Assembly (NCBI GenBank): GCA_947476325.1 | Contig: CANJPZ010000020.1 | Coordinates: 1-40,522, forward strand | Reading direction: 5' to 3' | DNA from: Caulobacteraceae bacterium | GTDB lineage: Bacteria; Pseudomonadota; Alphaproteobacteria; Caulobacterales; Caulobacteraceae | DNA length: 40,522 bases | Shown here: positions 9,587-17,272 of the stretch, in pieces | Position numbering within the stretch: position 1 is the first letter of the stretch | Layout: every line of letters starts with the position of its first letter | Program-made: the position numbers and the translations under genes | Notes under the pieces: model-generated | What the model was told of the DNA's origin: nothing | What the model saw: only the letters and a program-made list of their open reading frames with translations | The model's database searches: none

Positions 9587-11116
9587 ATGCAACGCGCCCT
9601 CAGCGTCACCCGCGCTGACTTCCCCGAATGGTACCAGGCCGTCGTGCGTGACGCCGACATGGCCGAGAACTCACCCGTGCGCGGCGCCATGATCATCAAG
9701 CCGTGGGGTTACGGGGTGTGGGAGCTGATCCAGAAAGACCTGGATCGCCGCATCAAGGACACCGGCCACGACAACTGCTATTTCCCGCTGTTCATCCCCA
9801 TGAGCTTCATCGCTAAGGAAGCTGGCCACGTCGAAGGCTTTGCCAAGGAAATGGCCGTGGTCACCCACCACCGCCTGAAGATGATCGACGGAAAACTGGC
9901 CGTCGACCCGGACGCAAAACTCGAAGAGCCCCTGATCATCCGGCCCACCTCCGAGACAATTATCGGCGAGGCCTTCTCGCGCTGGATCAAGTCCCACCGC
10001 GACCTTCCCATGCTGATAAACCAGTGGGCCAATGTGGTCCGCTGGGAGATGCGCACGCGCCTGTTCCTGCGCACATCCGAGTTCCTCTGGCAGGAAGGCC
10101 ACACCGCCCACGCCGACGAGGCCGGCGCGCGCGAAGAGACGCTCAAGATGCTCGAGGTCTATCGCGACTTTGCCGAAAACACCCTGGCCATGCCGGTGGT
10201 CGCCGGCGAAAAACCCGAGAACGAGCGCTTCCCCGGCGCCGTGGCCACCTATTCCATCGAGGCCATGATGCAGGACGGCAAGGCTCTGCAGGCCGGCACC
10301 TCGCACTATCTGGGCCAGAACTTCGCCCACGCCCAGGAGATCAGGTTCCAGGACGCCGACGGCGGGCTCCAGTACTGCCACACCACCAGCTGGGGGGTTT
10401 CCACCCGGCTGATCGGCGGCGTGATCATGACCCACGGCGACGACGATGGCCTGCGTCTGCCGCCCGCCATCGCGCCCCGCCAGATCGTCATCGTGCCCAT
10501 GCTGCGCGACAAGCCCGAGGACGCGCAGGTGCTGGCCTACTGCGAGACCTTGGTCAAACGCCTTGCCGCCCAGACCGCGCTTGGCGAGCGTGTCCGCGTG
10601 CTAATGGATACCAAACAGATCCGCTCGGGCGAAAAGCGCTGGAACTGGGTGCGCCGCGGCTGTCCCATCATCGTCGAGATCGGCCCGCGCGACGCCGCCG
10701 GCGGCCAGGTCAGCTTCATGCGCCGCGACGATCTACGCGATGGCGACAGGACCAAGACCATCAACATGACGCTGGATGAATTCGTTGGCCGCGCACCCGA
10801 GATCCTCGCTGAAATCCAGTCCAGCCTCTACGCCGAGGCCAAGGCTCGCATGGACGCCAACATCGAGGACGGGATCACGGATTTCGGCGGCCTGAAGGAA
10901 TTCTTCGGCGCCGACGAGACCGCCGCCTTCAAGGGCTGGGCCCGCGTGCCTTGGTCGCGCCCCACCGGCGCGGCGCTCGACGACATCGATGCGCGCCTCA
11001 AGACCATGAAACTCACCCTGCGCAACGCCCCCATGGGCCAGGGCGCGCCGTCCGGCAAATGCGTCTTCACCGGCGCGGACGCGGTGGAAACCGTGCTGGT
11101 CGGACGCTCGTACTGA
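9587..11116 (+). CDS. proS: Proline--tRNA ligase, archaeal/eukaryotic-like (type 3)
   Basis: A 509-residue class II aminoacyl-tRNA synthetase charging tRNA-Pro. The type 3 features are the start RADFPEWYQ, the segment PVRGAMIIKPWGYGVWE, PTSETIIGEAFSRWI, the motif-2 region with R and E residues (WEMRTRLFLRTSEFLWQEGHTAH, about residues 150-172), an anticodon-binding domain from about residue 290, and a C-terminal domain ending in tyrosine (GRSY). Most alphaproteobacteria use the shorter type 2 enzyme of about 440 residues, so this form suggests replacement or a second copy gained by transfer. No clear Shine-Dalgarno precedes the ATG. A REP-like hairpin follows eight bases after the stop. Confidence 0.94.
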   Translation: MQRALSVTRADFPEWYQAVVRDADMAENSPVRGAMIIKPWGYGVWELIQKDLDRRIKDTGHDNCYFPLFIPMSFIAKEAGHVEGFAKEMAVVTHHRLKMIDGKLAVDPDAKLEEPLIIRPTSETIIGEAFSRWIKSHRDLPMLINQWANVVRWEMRTRLFLRTSEFLWQEGHTAHADEAGAREETLKMLEVYRDFAENTLAMPVVAGEKPENERFPGAVATYSIEAMMQDGKALQAGTSHYLGQNFAHAQEIRFQDADGGLQYCHTTSWGVSTRLIGGVIMTHGDDDGLRLPPAIAPRQIVIVPMLRDKPEDAQVLAYCETLVKRLAAQTALGERVRVLMDTKQIRSGEKRWNWVRRGCPIIVEIGPRDAAGGQVSFMRRDDLRDGDRTKTINMTLDEFVGRAPEILAEIQSSLYAEAKARMDANIEDGITDFGGLKEFFGADETAAFKGWARVPWSRPTGAALDDIDARLKTMKLTLRNAPMGQGAPSGKCVFTGADAVETVLVGRSY

Positions 11117-11123
11117 CTCCAGA

Positions 11124-11206
11124 CCTCCCCCGTTCCGCCAGGAATGGGGGAGGGGGACCGCCGGCGAAGACGGTGGTGGTGGGGGACTCCCCCCAAGACC
11201 ACCACG
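11124..11206. repeat. REP-like double hairpin after proS
   Basis: The first stem pairs CCTCCCCCGTTCC (11124-11136) with GGAATGGGGGAGG (11141-11153) with one mismatch and a four-base loop. A second stem uses GGTGGT...GGGGG (11172-11185) against CCCCCC...ACCACC (11189-11204). This two-part G/C-rich layout resembles the dispersed repeats found after genes in Caulobacterales. It may terminate or stabilise the proS transcript. Confidence 0.6.
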
Positions 11207-11268
11207 CGCCCTTGTGGTTCTATGCCGTTTCCTGCGGCCTCGCCGCGTGACCGCGAACGGGGGCGATC

Positions 11269-12318
11269 ATGAGCCTTGAAAACCAGCAACCCGCCGACAC
11301 CGCCGCATACCAGGCGGTCGAGCTGTTCTACCACGCCTACGTCACCGGCCTTGTCCTGATGCTGATCTCGCGGGCGGGCCCGAAGGCGGCGGCCGAGGTG
11401 GTGTTCCGCACCTTTCGCCGCCAGCAGCTGGCGCGCTTCCTGCCGGGTCTGGAAAAGCTGGGGCTCACCCATCTGCCGCCGGCGGTGGCCTGCGCCCAGT
11501 ATCACTATCTCTCCAACCAGGTCGGCGGGGTGAAGGTCGAATATTGCCGCGAGAGCGACCGCAAGGCCTGGGTGCGCTATCCGCCGCCGCGCTGGATGTG
11601 GGCCGGCTCGGCCATCTGCGGCATCCCCTCGGAGGTATCCCTGGCCATGGTGCGTGGCTGGCACGCCAACAACGGCGTGGTCATGGGCGCTGCCCGCGTC
11701 GGCTTCGTCCTGACCGGCCAGACCGTCGACGGCCAGCCCGGGCTCGAGGGCTATTTCAGGGAGTACGACCACGACCTGTCGCCGGACGAGCGGCTGGTCC
11801 ATGCCCCCGGCGAGCAGAGCCCGCGCTTTGAGCCGCAAGACGCCCCCCGTCTCGACGGCGCGGTCTGGCCGCGCGAGCGGCTTTTGAAGGTCCTGCGCAA
11901 CTACGCCATGGAATACGTCACCTCCATCGTCCCCGAAGCCATCGCCGTTCTGGGACCGGAAGAGGGTGGCCGTCTGGCGGGCGCCGCGGCGCGGCTGATC
12001 GGCATGCAGACCTTTGATGAGGCCGCGGGCTTGCTGGGCTGCGCAGACTCAGGCCCCGCCGGATTCGCCGCCGCCATGGCGCGCCTGGCCCGCGGCCAGG
12101 GCGACGATGCGGTGCTGACCCAGGAGGCCGGCGGCTGGACCCTTCGTCAGACGACCTGGAAGCTGATGGAAGAACGGGACGATCTGTCGCCTGCTGTGTT
12201 CGACGCCTGGAACCAGCTCTGGGTCGGCGCGGGCCTGGCCCACGACCGCTTCATCCGCCTGGAGGTTACCGGCCGGCGCGACCGGGGCGATCCCTGCTGG
12301 GAATGGAGGATCGGGTAG
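11269..12318 (+). CDS. Conserved-looking hypothetical protein, 349 residues
   Basis: I do not recognise this protein. The N-terminal third is helical and moderately hydrophobic (AYVTGLVLMLISRAG). A central block YCRESDRKAWVRYPPPRWMW followed by AICGIPSEVSLAMVRGWHANNG, with C94 and several Trp residues, looks like a structured domain core. The last third is acidic and helical. No signal peptide or secure membrane helix is seen, so it is probably cytoplasmic. The start has GGGGGCG upstream of the ATG. Codon use is like the neighbours. A faint likeness in layout to small-molecule hydrolase or V4R-type sensor domains is speculation only. Confidence 0.8.
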   Translation: MSLENQQPADTAAYQAVELFYHAYVTGLVLMLISRAGPKAAAEVVFRTFRRQQLARFLPGLEKLGLTHLPPAVACAQYHYLSNQVGGVKVEYCRESDRKAWVRYPPPRWMWAGSAICGIPSEVSLAMVRGWHANNGVVMGAARVGFVLTGQTVDGQPGLEGYFREYDHDLSPDERLVHAPGEQSPRFEPQDAPRLDGAVWPRERLLKVLRNYAMEYVTSIVPEAIAVLGPEEGGRLAGAAARLIGMQTFDEAAGLLGCADSGPAGFAAAMARLARGQGDDAVLTQEAGGWTLRQTTWKLMEERDDLSPAVFDAWNQLWVGAGLAHDRFIRLEVTGRRDRGDPCWEWRIG

Positions 12319-12737
12319 GGGGTCCTGCTTACCGTCCACGGAGATGGAAATTGCCCAATTTCGATGACCGTGCACTCAATATTCGAAATTGGTAAAGTGC
12401 ACCTTTTCCGTAACTCTATCGAAGTTATGGCTCAAAAATATGCATTTATGTATAGATAATTCGAATTTCTAGAACACGCTGGTGTATTCATCAAATATAT
12501 CGGCCTTTATGTATCTTTTCATTTCATCTGTATGAATCCTAAATATTATACCATGAAATTTTGAAACTCGAATAATACAAAAATATCCCGGTCCTAATAT
12601 CGTGGAATAAACTGATGATTCAATTCCGTGCCCGTGCAGAAATTCTTCAATTTCCTCCGCTGACTTCTCCCGGAAGAAGTTCTGTGTCAGCCCACCCGCG
12701 GACCGTCCTAACCGAGGCAGAATGATCATCACGCCCG
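12319..12737. other. AT-rich islet, probably foreign DNA
   Basis: From about 12340 to 12700 the composition drops sharply from the high-GC background to A+T-rich DNA, with runs such as CAAAAATATGCATTTATG. It holds one small minus-strand gene (12469-12732). The 9-mer AGTGCACCT occurs at 12396-12404 and again in direct orientation at 12873-12881, loosely bracketing the islet. No transposase is seen. Confidence 0.65.
12469..12732 (-). CDS. Orphan small protein in the AT-rich islet
   Basis: An 87-residue open frame with AT-rich codons unlike every neighbour. The predicted protein has an early acidic helix (REKSAEEIEEFLHGHG, about residues 21-36), a beta-rich middle (VYSTILGPGYFCIIRVSKF) and a lysine/acidic tail ending EYTSVF. 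I recognise no family. Small size, foreign composition and isolation fit an orphan cargo gene, or the surviving end of a larger gene. No clear Shine-Dalgarno supports the start at 12732, and a later start is possible. Whether it is expressed is unknown. Confidence 0.5.
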   Translation of the reverse strand: MMIILPRLGRSAGGLTQNFFREKSAEEIEEFLHGHGIESSVYSTILGPGYFCIIRVSKFHGIIFRIHTDEMKRYIKADIFDEYTSVF

Positions 12738-12914
12738 ATGGGCATGCACGACGACATCAACAGACTCATCGATAAAGCGAACGCTATCGGCGCCTTCATC
12801 CGAAGTTTCTCCCAACGAAATCGACATCCTATGAGACCGATTACGGGTAAACGTGATACGGGTTACAGGGACAGTGCACCTACATTCCTCGGCGACTGCG
12901 CGGGACTTCCCCGC

Positions 12915-13610
12915 TCACGCGCTTTCACCCGCCCGCGGGCCGAACAGCAGGCGGGCAGCCAGCATGAACACCGGGATGGTCACCCAGGCGTACAGCGACA
13001 CGATCGGATAGCCCATCAGGCTGATCCCCAGGGCCACCGCGAACCCGAGCGCTGGTGAGCCCGCCCGCGCCAGCCGGTGCGCCTGTTGCCGCCGCGTCAG
13101 CCCGCCGACCAGCTTTCCGCGCCCCCGGCAGATCAACGTCACCATCACCACCTGGGCCACGCCCATGGCGATAAGGACCACGCAATAGATCTGCCAGGCC
13201 TTGCCCAGGGCGTTGAACTCGCCCAGCAGGGCGGTGGCGAACGGGGTCAGGGTCAGGGTGAACAGGAACACCAGGTTCGCCCAGGCCACCGGCCAGTCGA
13301 ACCGCTCCAGGTCGCGCGTTATCGCCGCGTGACCCATCCAGAACACTGACACGACCGCAAAGGTGATCGCAAAGGCGATCAGCCGGGGCGCCGCAGCCGT
13401 GACGCCGTCGAACACGGTCGCATCTGTAAACCCCTCCGGAATGCGCAGTTCCAGCGCCAGCAGGGTCATGACGATGGCGAACACCGCGTCGGACATGAAC
13501 AGAAACCGCTCGAGCAGCCTTGACGGGTGGTCGGCGGACTCGCGCGCGCCGGCCGCGGGTTTTGGCCGGGCGGCGGCGGGTTTGGCGCGTGTGGACTTCG
13601 AACTTGTCAT
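12915..13610 (-). CDS. TMEM175 family (DUF1211) potassium-channel-like membrane protein
   Basis: A 231-residue integral membrane protein with about six membrane segments after a basic, Ala/Pro-rich cytoplasmic N-terminus. The family signature RxxxFSDAVFAI appears in the first helix as R35-FLF-M39-S40-D41-AVFAI, with the usual Phe replaced by Met. This is followed by TLLALELRIPE. Bacterial TMEM175 proteins form tetrameric K+-selective channels with one six-helix repeat per subunit, which matches the length. The frame is open to 13784, but the ATG at 13610 with GGGGGGAA just upstream is the better start. Divergent from the next gene. Confidence 0.85.
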   Translation of the reverse strand: MTSSKSTRAKPAAARPKPAAGARESADHPSRLLERFLFMSDAVFAIVMTLLALELRIPEGFTDATVFDGVTAAAPRLIAFAITFAVVSVFWMGHAAITRDLERFDWPVAWANLVFLFTLTLTPFATALLGEFNALGKAWQIYCVVLIAMGVAQVVMVTLICRGRGKLVGGLTRRQQAHRLARAGSPALGFAVALGISLMGYPIVSLYAWVTIPVFMLAARLLFGPRAGESA

Positions 13611-13784
13611 GGCCGTTCCCCCCGGGCGGTTGTCGGTGACGCCCGCCAGCACCACCTGCGTCCGCCGGCGGGAAACCAGCCTATCGCAAATCGCACAGCC
13701 GCTACAGCCCACTGGCGCTCTCCGCCAGCGGGCGTATCGTCCGCCTGTCCGGGCGCGAAGACGCCCGTCGCGGGGGCGACACAC

Positions 13785-14249
13785 ATGAGCATGGAAACGA
13801 TATTTTCGGCCGGCAACATGGCGGCCATGACCGGCTGGCTGGCGATCCTGATCGCCCTGTTCGTCAAGCGGCTGCGCGGGCAGCTGTTCCTTTATTCCGG
13901 CATCCTCCTGCCGGCGGCGTTCGCGGTGATCTACGTCACCCTTCTGGCCCGGGGCATGATGACGCCTGGCGGCCCGGCCATGGATTTCGGGTCACTGGCC
14001 GGGGTCAGGGCGCTGTTCGCCAATGACGCCTCGGTGACGGTGGGCTGGTATCACTATCTGGCCTTTGATCTTTTTGTCGGGACCTGGATCGCCCGCGATG
14101 GCCTGTCGCGCGGCGCCTGGCCCATCGCCCTGGTTCCGGTCATGGGCCTGACCTTCATGTTTGGCCCCACCGGTCTGATCACCTGGTTGATCATCTGGGC
14201 CATATTCCTGCGCAAGGCCCGCCCCGGCGTACCGGCGCCGGGGATCTAG
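13785..14249 (+). CDS. ABA4-like (DUF4281) membrane protein
   Basis: A 154-residue protein with four probable membrane helices. The diagnostic block GWYHYLAFDLFVG is at residues 87-99, preceded by GVRALFANDASVTV, as in DUF4281 proteins named after plant ABA-deficient 4. Plant ABA4 acts in neoxanthin synthesis; the bacterial role is not established, so no carotenoid function is assumed. The ATG at 13785 is preferred over the longer open frame because CGGGGGCGA precedes it and the first helix begins right after. It is divergent from the TMEM175 gene and followed by a paired palindrome. Confidence 0.85.
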   Translation: MSMETIFSAGNMAAMTGWLAILIALFVKRLRGQLFLYSGILLPAAFAVIYVTLLARGMMTPGGPAMDFGSLAGVRALFANDASVTVGWYHYLAFDLFVGTWIARDGLSRGAWPIALVPVMGLTFMFGPTGLITWLIIWAIFLRKARPGVPAPGI

Positions 14250-14290
14250 GCTAATCGACCTTCACGCCTAACCGTCATTATAATCCGATC

Positions 14291-14382
14291 GTCCCCGCGA
14301 AGGCGGGGACCCAACAGGGCCGTAAGCCGGGCCGCGGGATTGAACTGGCGCACTGACTATGGGTCCCCGCCTTCGCGGGGAC
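14291..14382. repeat. Paired REP-type palindromes between convergent genes
   Basis: GTCCCCGCGAAGGCGGGGAC (14291-14310) and its exact reverse complement GTCCCCGCCTTCGCGGGGAC (14363-14382) are each self-complementary. With flanks the two arms match over 23 bases (14291-14313 with 14360-14382). The head-to-head pair resembles a BIME and sits between convergent stops, where it can end transcription from both sides. Confidence 0.85.
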
Positions 14383-14407
14383 AGACGGCTGAAAACTGGC
14401 GGATAGC

Positions 14408-15034
14408 CTAGTCCCCCGCCGAAAGCTGCCCCTCGAACGCCCGTACCGCCGCCGCCAGTTTCTCGTCGATCACGTGCAGATATTCGGTCCAGTCGTGCAG
14501 GCCGGTCAGATCGTTGCGTCCGTCGCTGATGCCCCGCACGCCGATCATGGAAACCCCGAACAGGCGGGCGGCGCGATAGACCGCCCAGGACTCCATATCG
14601 ACCATATCGGCCTCTATGCCGTCATAGGCCGCGCCCGAGACGATATTGCCGCCGGTCGACAGAGACGCCGCCGCCACGCCCGAGATCGGCGTCGCCAGCC
14701 CCACCACCGCCGGCTCGTCCAGAAACGGGGTTTTGCCACGCTCGAACCCAAGCGGCGAGGCGTCCATATCGCGATAGGCGACCGAGGCGATCTGATAGAC
14801 GCCCGCGTGCTCCAGGGTGCGCGATCCGGCCGAGCCGAGGGAAAAGACCAGGTCGGGCAGGGCTCCTTGCCCCTCCAGCCGCGCCAATGCGCCGGCCACC
14901 GCTGCGGCGGCCTCGACGGGACCTACCCCGGTCATCAGGGGCCGGATCAGCGCGCGCAGGTGCGGACCGTACTCTTCTTGCGTCGCCATCACGAACAGCA
15001 CGCGCCGGCCGGCGATATCCTGGGTCTCGATCAT
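14408..15034 (-). CDS. mtnN: 5'-methylthioadenosine/S-adenosylhomocysteine nucleosidase
   Basis: A 208-residue PNP/UDP-phosphorylase family nucleosidase that splits adenine from MTA or SAH, in methionine salvage and removal of methylation by-products. The first strand carries VMATQEE with the acid-base Glu near residues 20-21. VDMESWAV has M147-E148 for ribose binding. GISDGRND has the catalytic Asp171. The frame is open much further upstream, but homology begins at the ATG at 15034. The ribosome site is weak (GAGCGGA). Slightly shorter than the E. coli enzyme; no damage is seen. The exact substrate split between MTA and SAH is inferred from the family. Confidence 0.88.
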   Translation of the reverse strand: MIETQDIAGRRVLFVMATQEEYGPHLRALIRPLMTGVGPVEAAAAVAGALARLEGQGALPDLVFSLGSAGSRTLEHAGVYQIASVAYRDMDASPLGFERGKTPFLDEPAVVGLATPISGVAAASLSTGGNIVSGAAYDGIEADMVDMESWAVYRAARLFGVSMIGVRGISDGRNDLTGLHDWTEYLHVIDEKLAAAVRAFEGQLSAGD

Positions 15035-15594
15035 TCCGCTCAGCTTGGCTCCGCTTGGTGCGTCAGTCCCGACGATAGGGTTGGGCCCGCGACCCGGCAA
15101 TCGAGCTTCGTCATACGAAGACTTGCTGGACGGCGCAGTCCGGCTGTGGCGGCGTCGGCGACTCGGCGCCTTCCGGGCCCTGGTTCTTTGACCGCGTGAA
15201 ATAAGTTTTGCCGCCTGTCCCCGTGATCGGGGCGCTGGCAGGCCGCTGCGCGCGCACAGCGGACCGGGCGAGCGACGCCAAAATGGAAAAAAAGCTGAAA
15301 ATGCTGACTCTTTTGCGTCTACCCATTGTTTTCGTGCATGTTTTTCGCAGGCGCGTTTGACGTCTGGGTCCGTTTTGGCGGGCTGATGCTGACGGAAACG
15401 GCCTCCGCGTGACCTGCGCACTGTCTTTTGGCTGCCTGATACTGTCGAATGCGGTCCGGATGCTGACCGTTTCTGCGGCCCGTTGCGACCTTGAAACCCA
15501 CCCCTCGCGCTGCTAAGTGACCCGGCTCTGGCAATGAGCCGCGCGCGCCGATGGGCTTAACCCCCTCCGGCGCGCTCTTTTCATGGCCTTGCGT
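15035..15594. other. Gene-free stretch before tRNA-Trp
   Basis: No convincing protein gene. Open frames here are antisense or lack ribosome sites. A tiny plus-strand frame (15283-15360, 25 codons) has poor support. Its right end carries a likely promoter for the tRNA-Trp-secE-nusG unit (15491-15519). The middle is mixed sequence with short A and T runs and no obvious repeat. Confidence 0.6.
15491..15519 (+). promoter_or_regulatory. Candidate promoter of tRNA-Trp-secE-nusG
   Basis: TTGAAAC (15491-15497), a 14-base spacer and GCTAAGTG (15512-15519) fit the Caulobacter consensus with two mismatches in each element. The tRNA begins about 70 bases after the predicted start site. Confidence 0.4.
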
Positions 15595-15670
15595 GCGAGT
15601 GTAGCTCAGCTGGTAGAGCATCGGTCTCCAAAACCGAGGGCCGGGGGTTCGAGTCCCTCCACTCGTGCCA
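15595..15670 (+). tRNA. tRNA-Trp (anticodon CCA)
   Basis: A 76-base class I tRNA. The acceptor stem GCGAGTG pairs with CACTCGT (first pair G-U). The D-arm is GCTC...GAGC. The anticodon stem TCGGT/ACCGA holds the loop CTCCAAA, giving anticodon CCA. The T-arm has loop TTCGAGT, and CCA is encoded. A tRNA-Trp directly before secE-nusG is a widespread bacterial arrangement. Confidence 0.96.
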
Positions 15671-15702
15671 GGTCTGATTTTTAGAAGGTCGATACGGGTC
15701 CA

Positions 15703-16014
15703 ATGAAGAAACCGCGCACCACGCGCCCTAAAGCGATCAAGGACCGCGCCGCTCAAACGGCCGCGGTGATCGCGCCCGCGTCGCCCATGGCGGCCGAAGC
15801 ACCGCCGAAAAAACGTCAGAGCCCGCTGCAGTTCCTCCGCGACGTGCGCGCCGAGGTCAAAAAGATCACCTGGACCAGCAGGCGCGAAACCTGGATCACC
15901 TCCGTCATGGTGTTCATCATGGTGGCGATCACCGCCTTCTTCTTCTTCTTCCTCGACAAAGGCTTGTCCCTGGCAATGGCTTCCATCCTTCGTTTCGCGT
16001 CATCGGGATCCTGA
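15703..16014 (+). CDS. secE: Preprotein translocase subunit SecE
   Basis: A 103-residue SecE, the clamp subunit of the SecYEG channel. The conserved cytoplasmic amphipathic helix EVKKITWTSRRET is at residues 51-63, followed by one membrane helix at about 65-84. An Ala/Pro/Lys-rich N-terminal extension of about 40 residues makes it longer than minimal single-helix SecE proteins. An internal ATG near residue 29 is an alternative start. It lies 32 bases after tRNA-Trp and four bases before nusG, so the three are probably one transcript. Confidence 0.93.
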   Translation: MKKPRTTRPKAIKDRAAQTAAVIAPASPMAAEAPPKKRQSPLQFLRDVRAEVKKITWTSRRETWITSVMVFIMVAITAFFFFFLDKGLSLAMASILRFASSGS

Positions 16015-16018
16015 GATC

Positions 16019-16597
16019 ATGAACGTCGAAACCGAAACTGCGTCCGCCCTTCCCGCCGGCAACCCCCGGCACAAGTGGTACATTGTCCACGCCTACTCGA
16101 ACTTCGAGAAAAAGGTGAAGGAGCACATCCTCGACCAGGCGCGCGCCCAGGGGCTCGACGACCTGTTCTCCGAGGTCCTGGTGCCCACCGAGGACGTCAT
16201 CGAGATCCGCCGCGGCCGCAAGGTCAACGCCGAGCGCAAGTTCTTCCCCGGCTATGTGCTGGTGAAGATGGAGCTGACCGACGAGGCCTACCACCTGATC
16301 AAGAACACGCCCAAGGTGACGGGTTTTCTGGGATCGGGCTCCAAGCCCATGCCGGTCAGCGACAAGGAAGTCGCCCGCATCATCGGCGCCATCGAGGAAG
16401 GGGTCGAGCGGCCCAAGCCGACGATCATGTTCGAGATCGGCGAGCAGGTTCGCGTCACCGATGGTCCGTTCGCCAGCTTCAACGGCTCGGTCGAGGACGT
16501 CGATGAAGAGCGTCAGCGCCTCAAGGTCACGGTCTCGATCTTCGGCCGGGCGACGCCCGTCGAACTGGAATACAGCCAGGTCGAAAAGGTTAGCTGA
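16019..16597 (+). CDS. nusG: Transcription termination/antitermination protein NusG
   Basis: A 192-residue NusG. The N-terminal NGN domain starts KWYIVHAYSNFEKKVKEHI (about residues 19-37) and includes FFPGYVLVKMEL near residue 76. It binds the RNA polymerase clamp and promotes processivity. The C-terminal KOW domain is GEQVRVTDGPFASFNG and onward (about residues 141-190); it contacts Rho or ribosomal protein S10. Length and order are normal. The start is four bases after secE, indicating translational coupling. A weak stem (16604-16622) follows, without a T-tract. Confidence 0.97.
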   Translation: MNVETETASALPAGNPRHKWYIVHAYSNFEKKVKEHILDQARAQGLDDLFSEVLVPTEDVIEIRRGRKVNAERKFFPGYVLVKMELTDEAYHLIKNTPKVTGFLGSGSKPMPVSDKEVARIIGAIEEGVERPKPTIMFEIGEQVRVTDGPFASFNGSVEDVDEERQRLKVTVSIFGRATPVELEYSQVEKVS

Positions 16598-16687
16598 GCC
16601 ATAGGCCCTTGACGAAGGGGCCGCTGGTGATTGCAATGGGGAATTGGCCGGGCGTTTCGACTCGGCGACCTCTGAAGGGGGACCCCG

Positions 16688-17098
16688 ATGATCCACTTTA
16701 CCAAGATGGCAGTCGCCGCCGCGGCGCTGCTGACCCTGACCGCCTGCGCCACCATGCCCGAGCCCGCACCGGCTCCCGCGCCGGCGCCCGCTCCGGCGCC
16801 TGCGCCCCCGCCGCCCCCGGCTCCCCGTCCGGCTCCGCCGCCCCCGCCGCCCGTCGCCGCCGCTCCGGCTGCGCCCGCCGGTGCCGTCGCGGCCGGTCAG
16901 GCCAAGTTCCAGTCCAACTGCTCGGGTTGCCACAGCGGCAATGGCCGGGCGCCGGCGCCGAGCGTTCTGGCCGGTATGGACCCGAATGCCATCGTCGCGG
17001 CCCTGACCTCGGGCGCCATGGCCCGTCAGGGCGCTGGCCTGTCGGCCGACGAAAAGAAGGCGGTCGCCCAGTTCCTGACCGGCAAGGCGCCGGCCTAG
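16688..17098 (+). CDS. Cytochrome c-type lipoprotein with Pro/Ala linker
   Basis: A 136-residue protein. The signal peptide ends in the lipobox L17-T-A-C20, so the mature protein is probably lipid-anchored. About 45 residues of Ala-Pro repeats act as a spacer. The small class I cytochrome c domain has haem motif CSGCH at residues 78-82 and a probable axial Met111 in SGAM. The rest resembles the short cytochrome domains of PQQ-dehydrogenase and thiosulfate-oxidising partners. The start has GAAGGGGGA. Its place between nusG and rplK is unusual; a strong hairpin follows and separates it from the ribosomal genes. The electron partner is unknown. Confidence 0.85.
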   Translation: MIHFTKMAVAAAALLTLTACATMPEPAPAPAPAPAPAPAPPPPPAPRPAPPPPPPVAAAPAAPAGAVAAGQAKFQSNCSGCHSGNGRAPAPSVLAGMDPNAIVAALTSGAMARQGAGLSADEKKAVAQFLTGKAPA

Positions 17099-17121
17099 GC
17101 TTTGACCAACTGACTGAAGGC

Positions 17122-17151
17122 TTCCCCTTCCCGGTGATCCGGGGAGGGGAA
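17122..17151 (+). terminator. Hairpin after the cytochrome gene
   Basis: TTCCCCTTCCCGG (17122-17134) pairs with CCGGGGAGGGGAA (17139-17151) with one mismatch and a four-base loop. There is no clean U-tract (ATGCTTGTGATATTT follows), so termination may be partial. It ends the cytochrome transcript ahead of the rplK promoter. Confidence 0.55.
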
Positions 17152-17155
17152 ATGC

Positions 17156-17184
17156 TTGTGATATTTGGGCGGGCCTGCTAGAGC
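17156..17184 (+). promoter_or_regulatory. Candidate promoter of rplKAJL
   Basis: TTGTGAT (17156-17162), 14 bases, then GCTAGAGC (17177-17184) agree with the Caulobacter consensus, 7 of 8 at -10. The -10 overlaps a small stem TAGAGC/GCTCTA (17179-17195). It is about 90 bases before rplK. Confidence 0.45.
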
Positions 17185-17272
17185 CCGCCGCTCTAAATCC
17201 GTGGGAGGGGCTGCCCGCACCACGGCTTCATAGCCGGCTTTGGACTAGCCGGCGCTTTGGAAGGACACAGAA

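Noticed and set aside
12738-13058. Plus-strand open frame of 106 codons next to the AT-rich islet
   Set aside because: Its second half is antisense to the TMEM175 gene; the first 45 codons lack a recognisable family and a good ribosome site.
15283-15360. 25-codon frame with a basic and hydrophobic product
   Set aside because: No Shine-Dalgarno and no conserved context; kept only as a possibility within the gene-free stretch.
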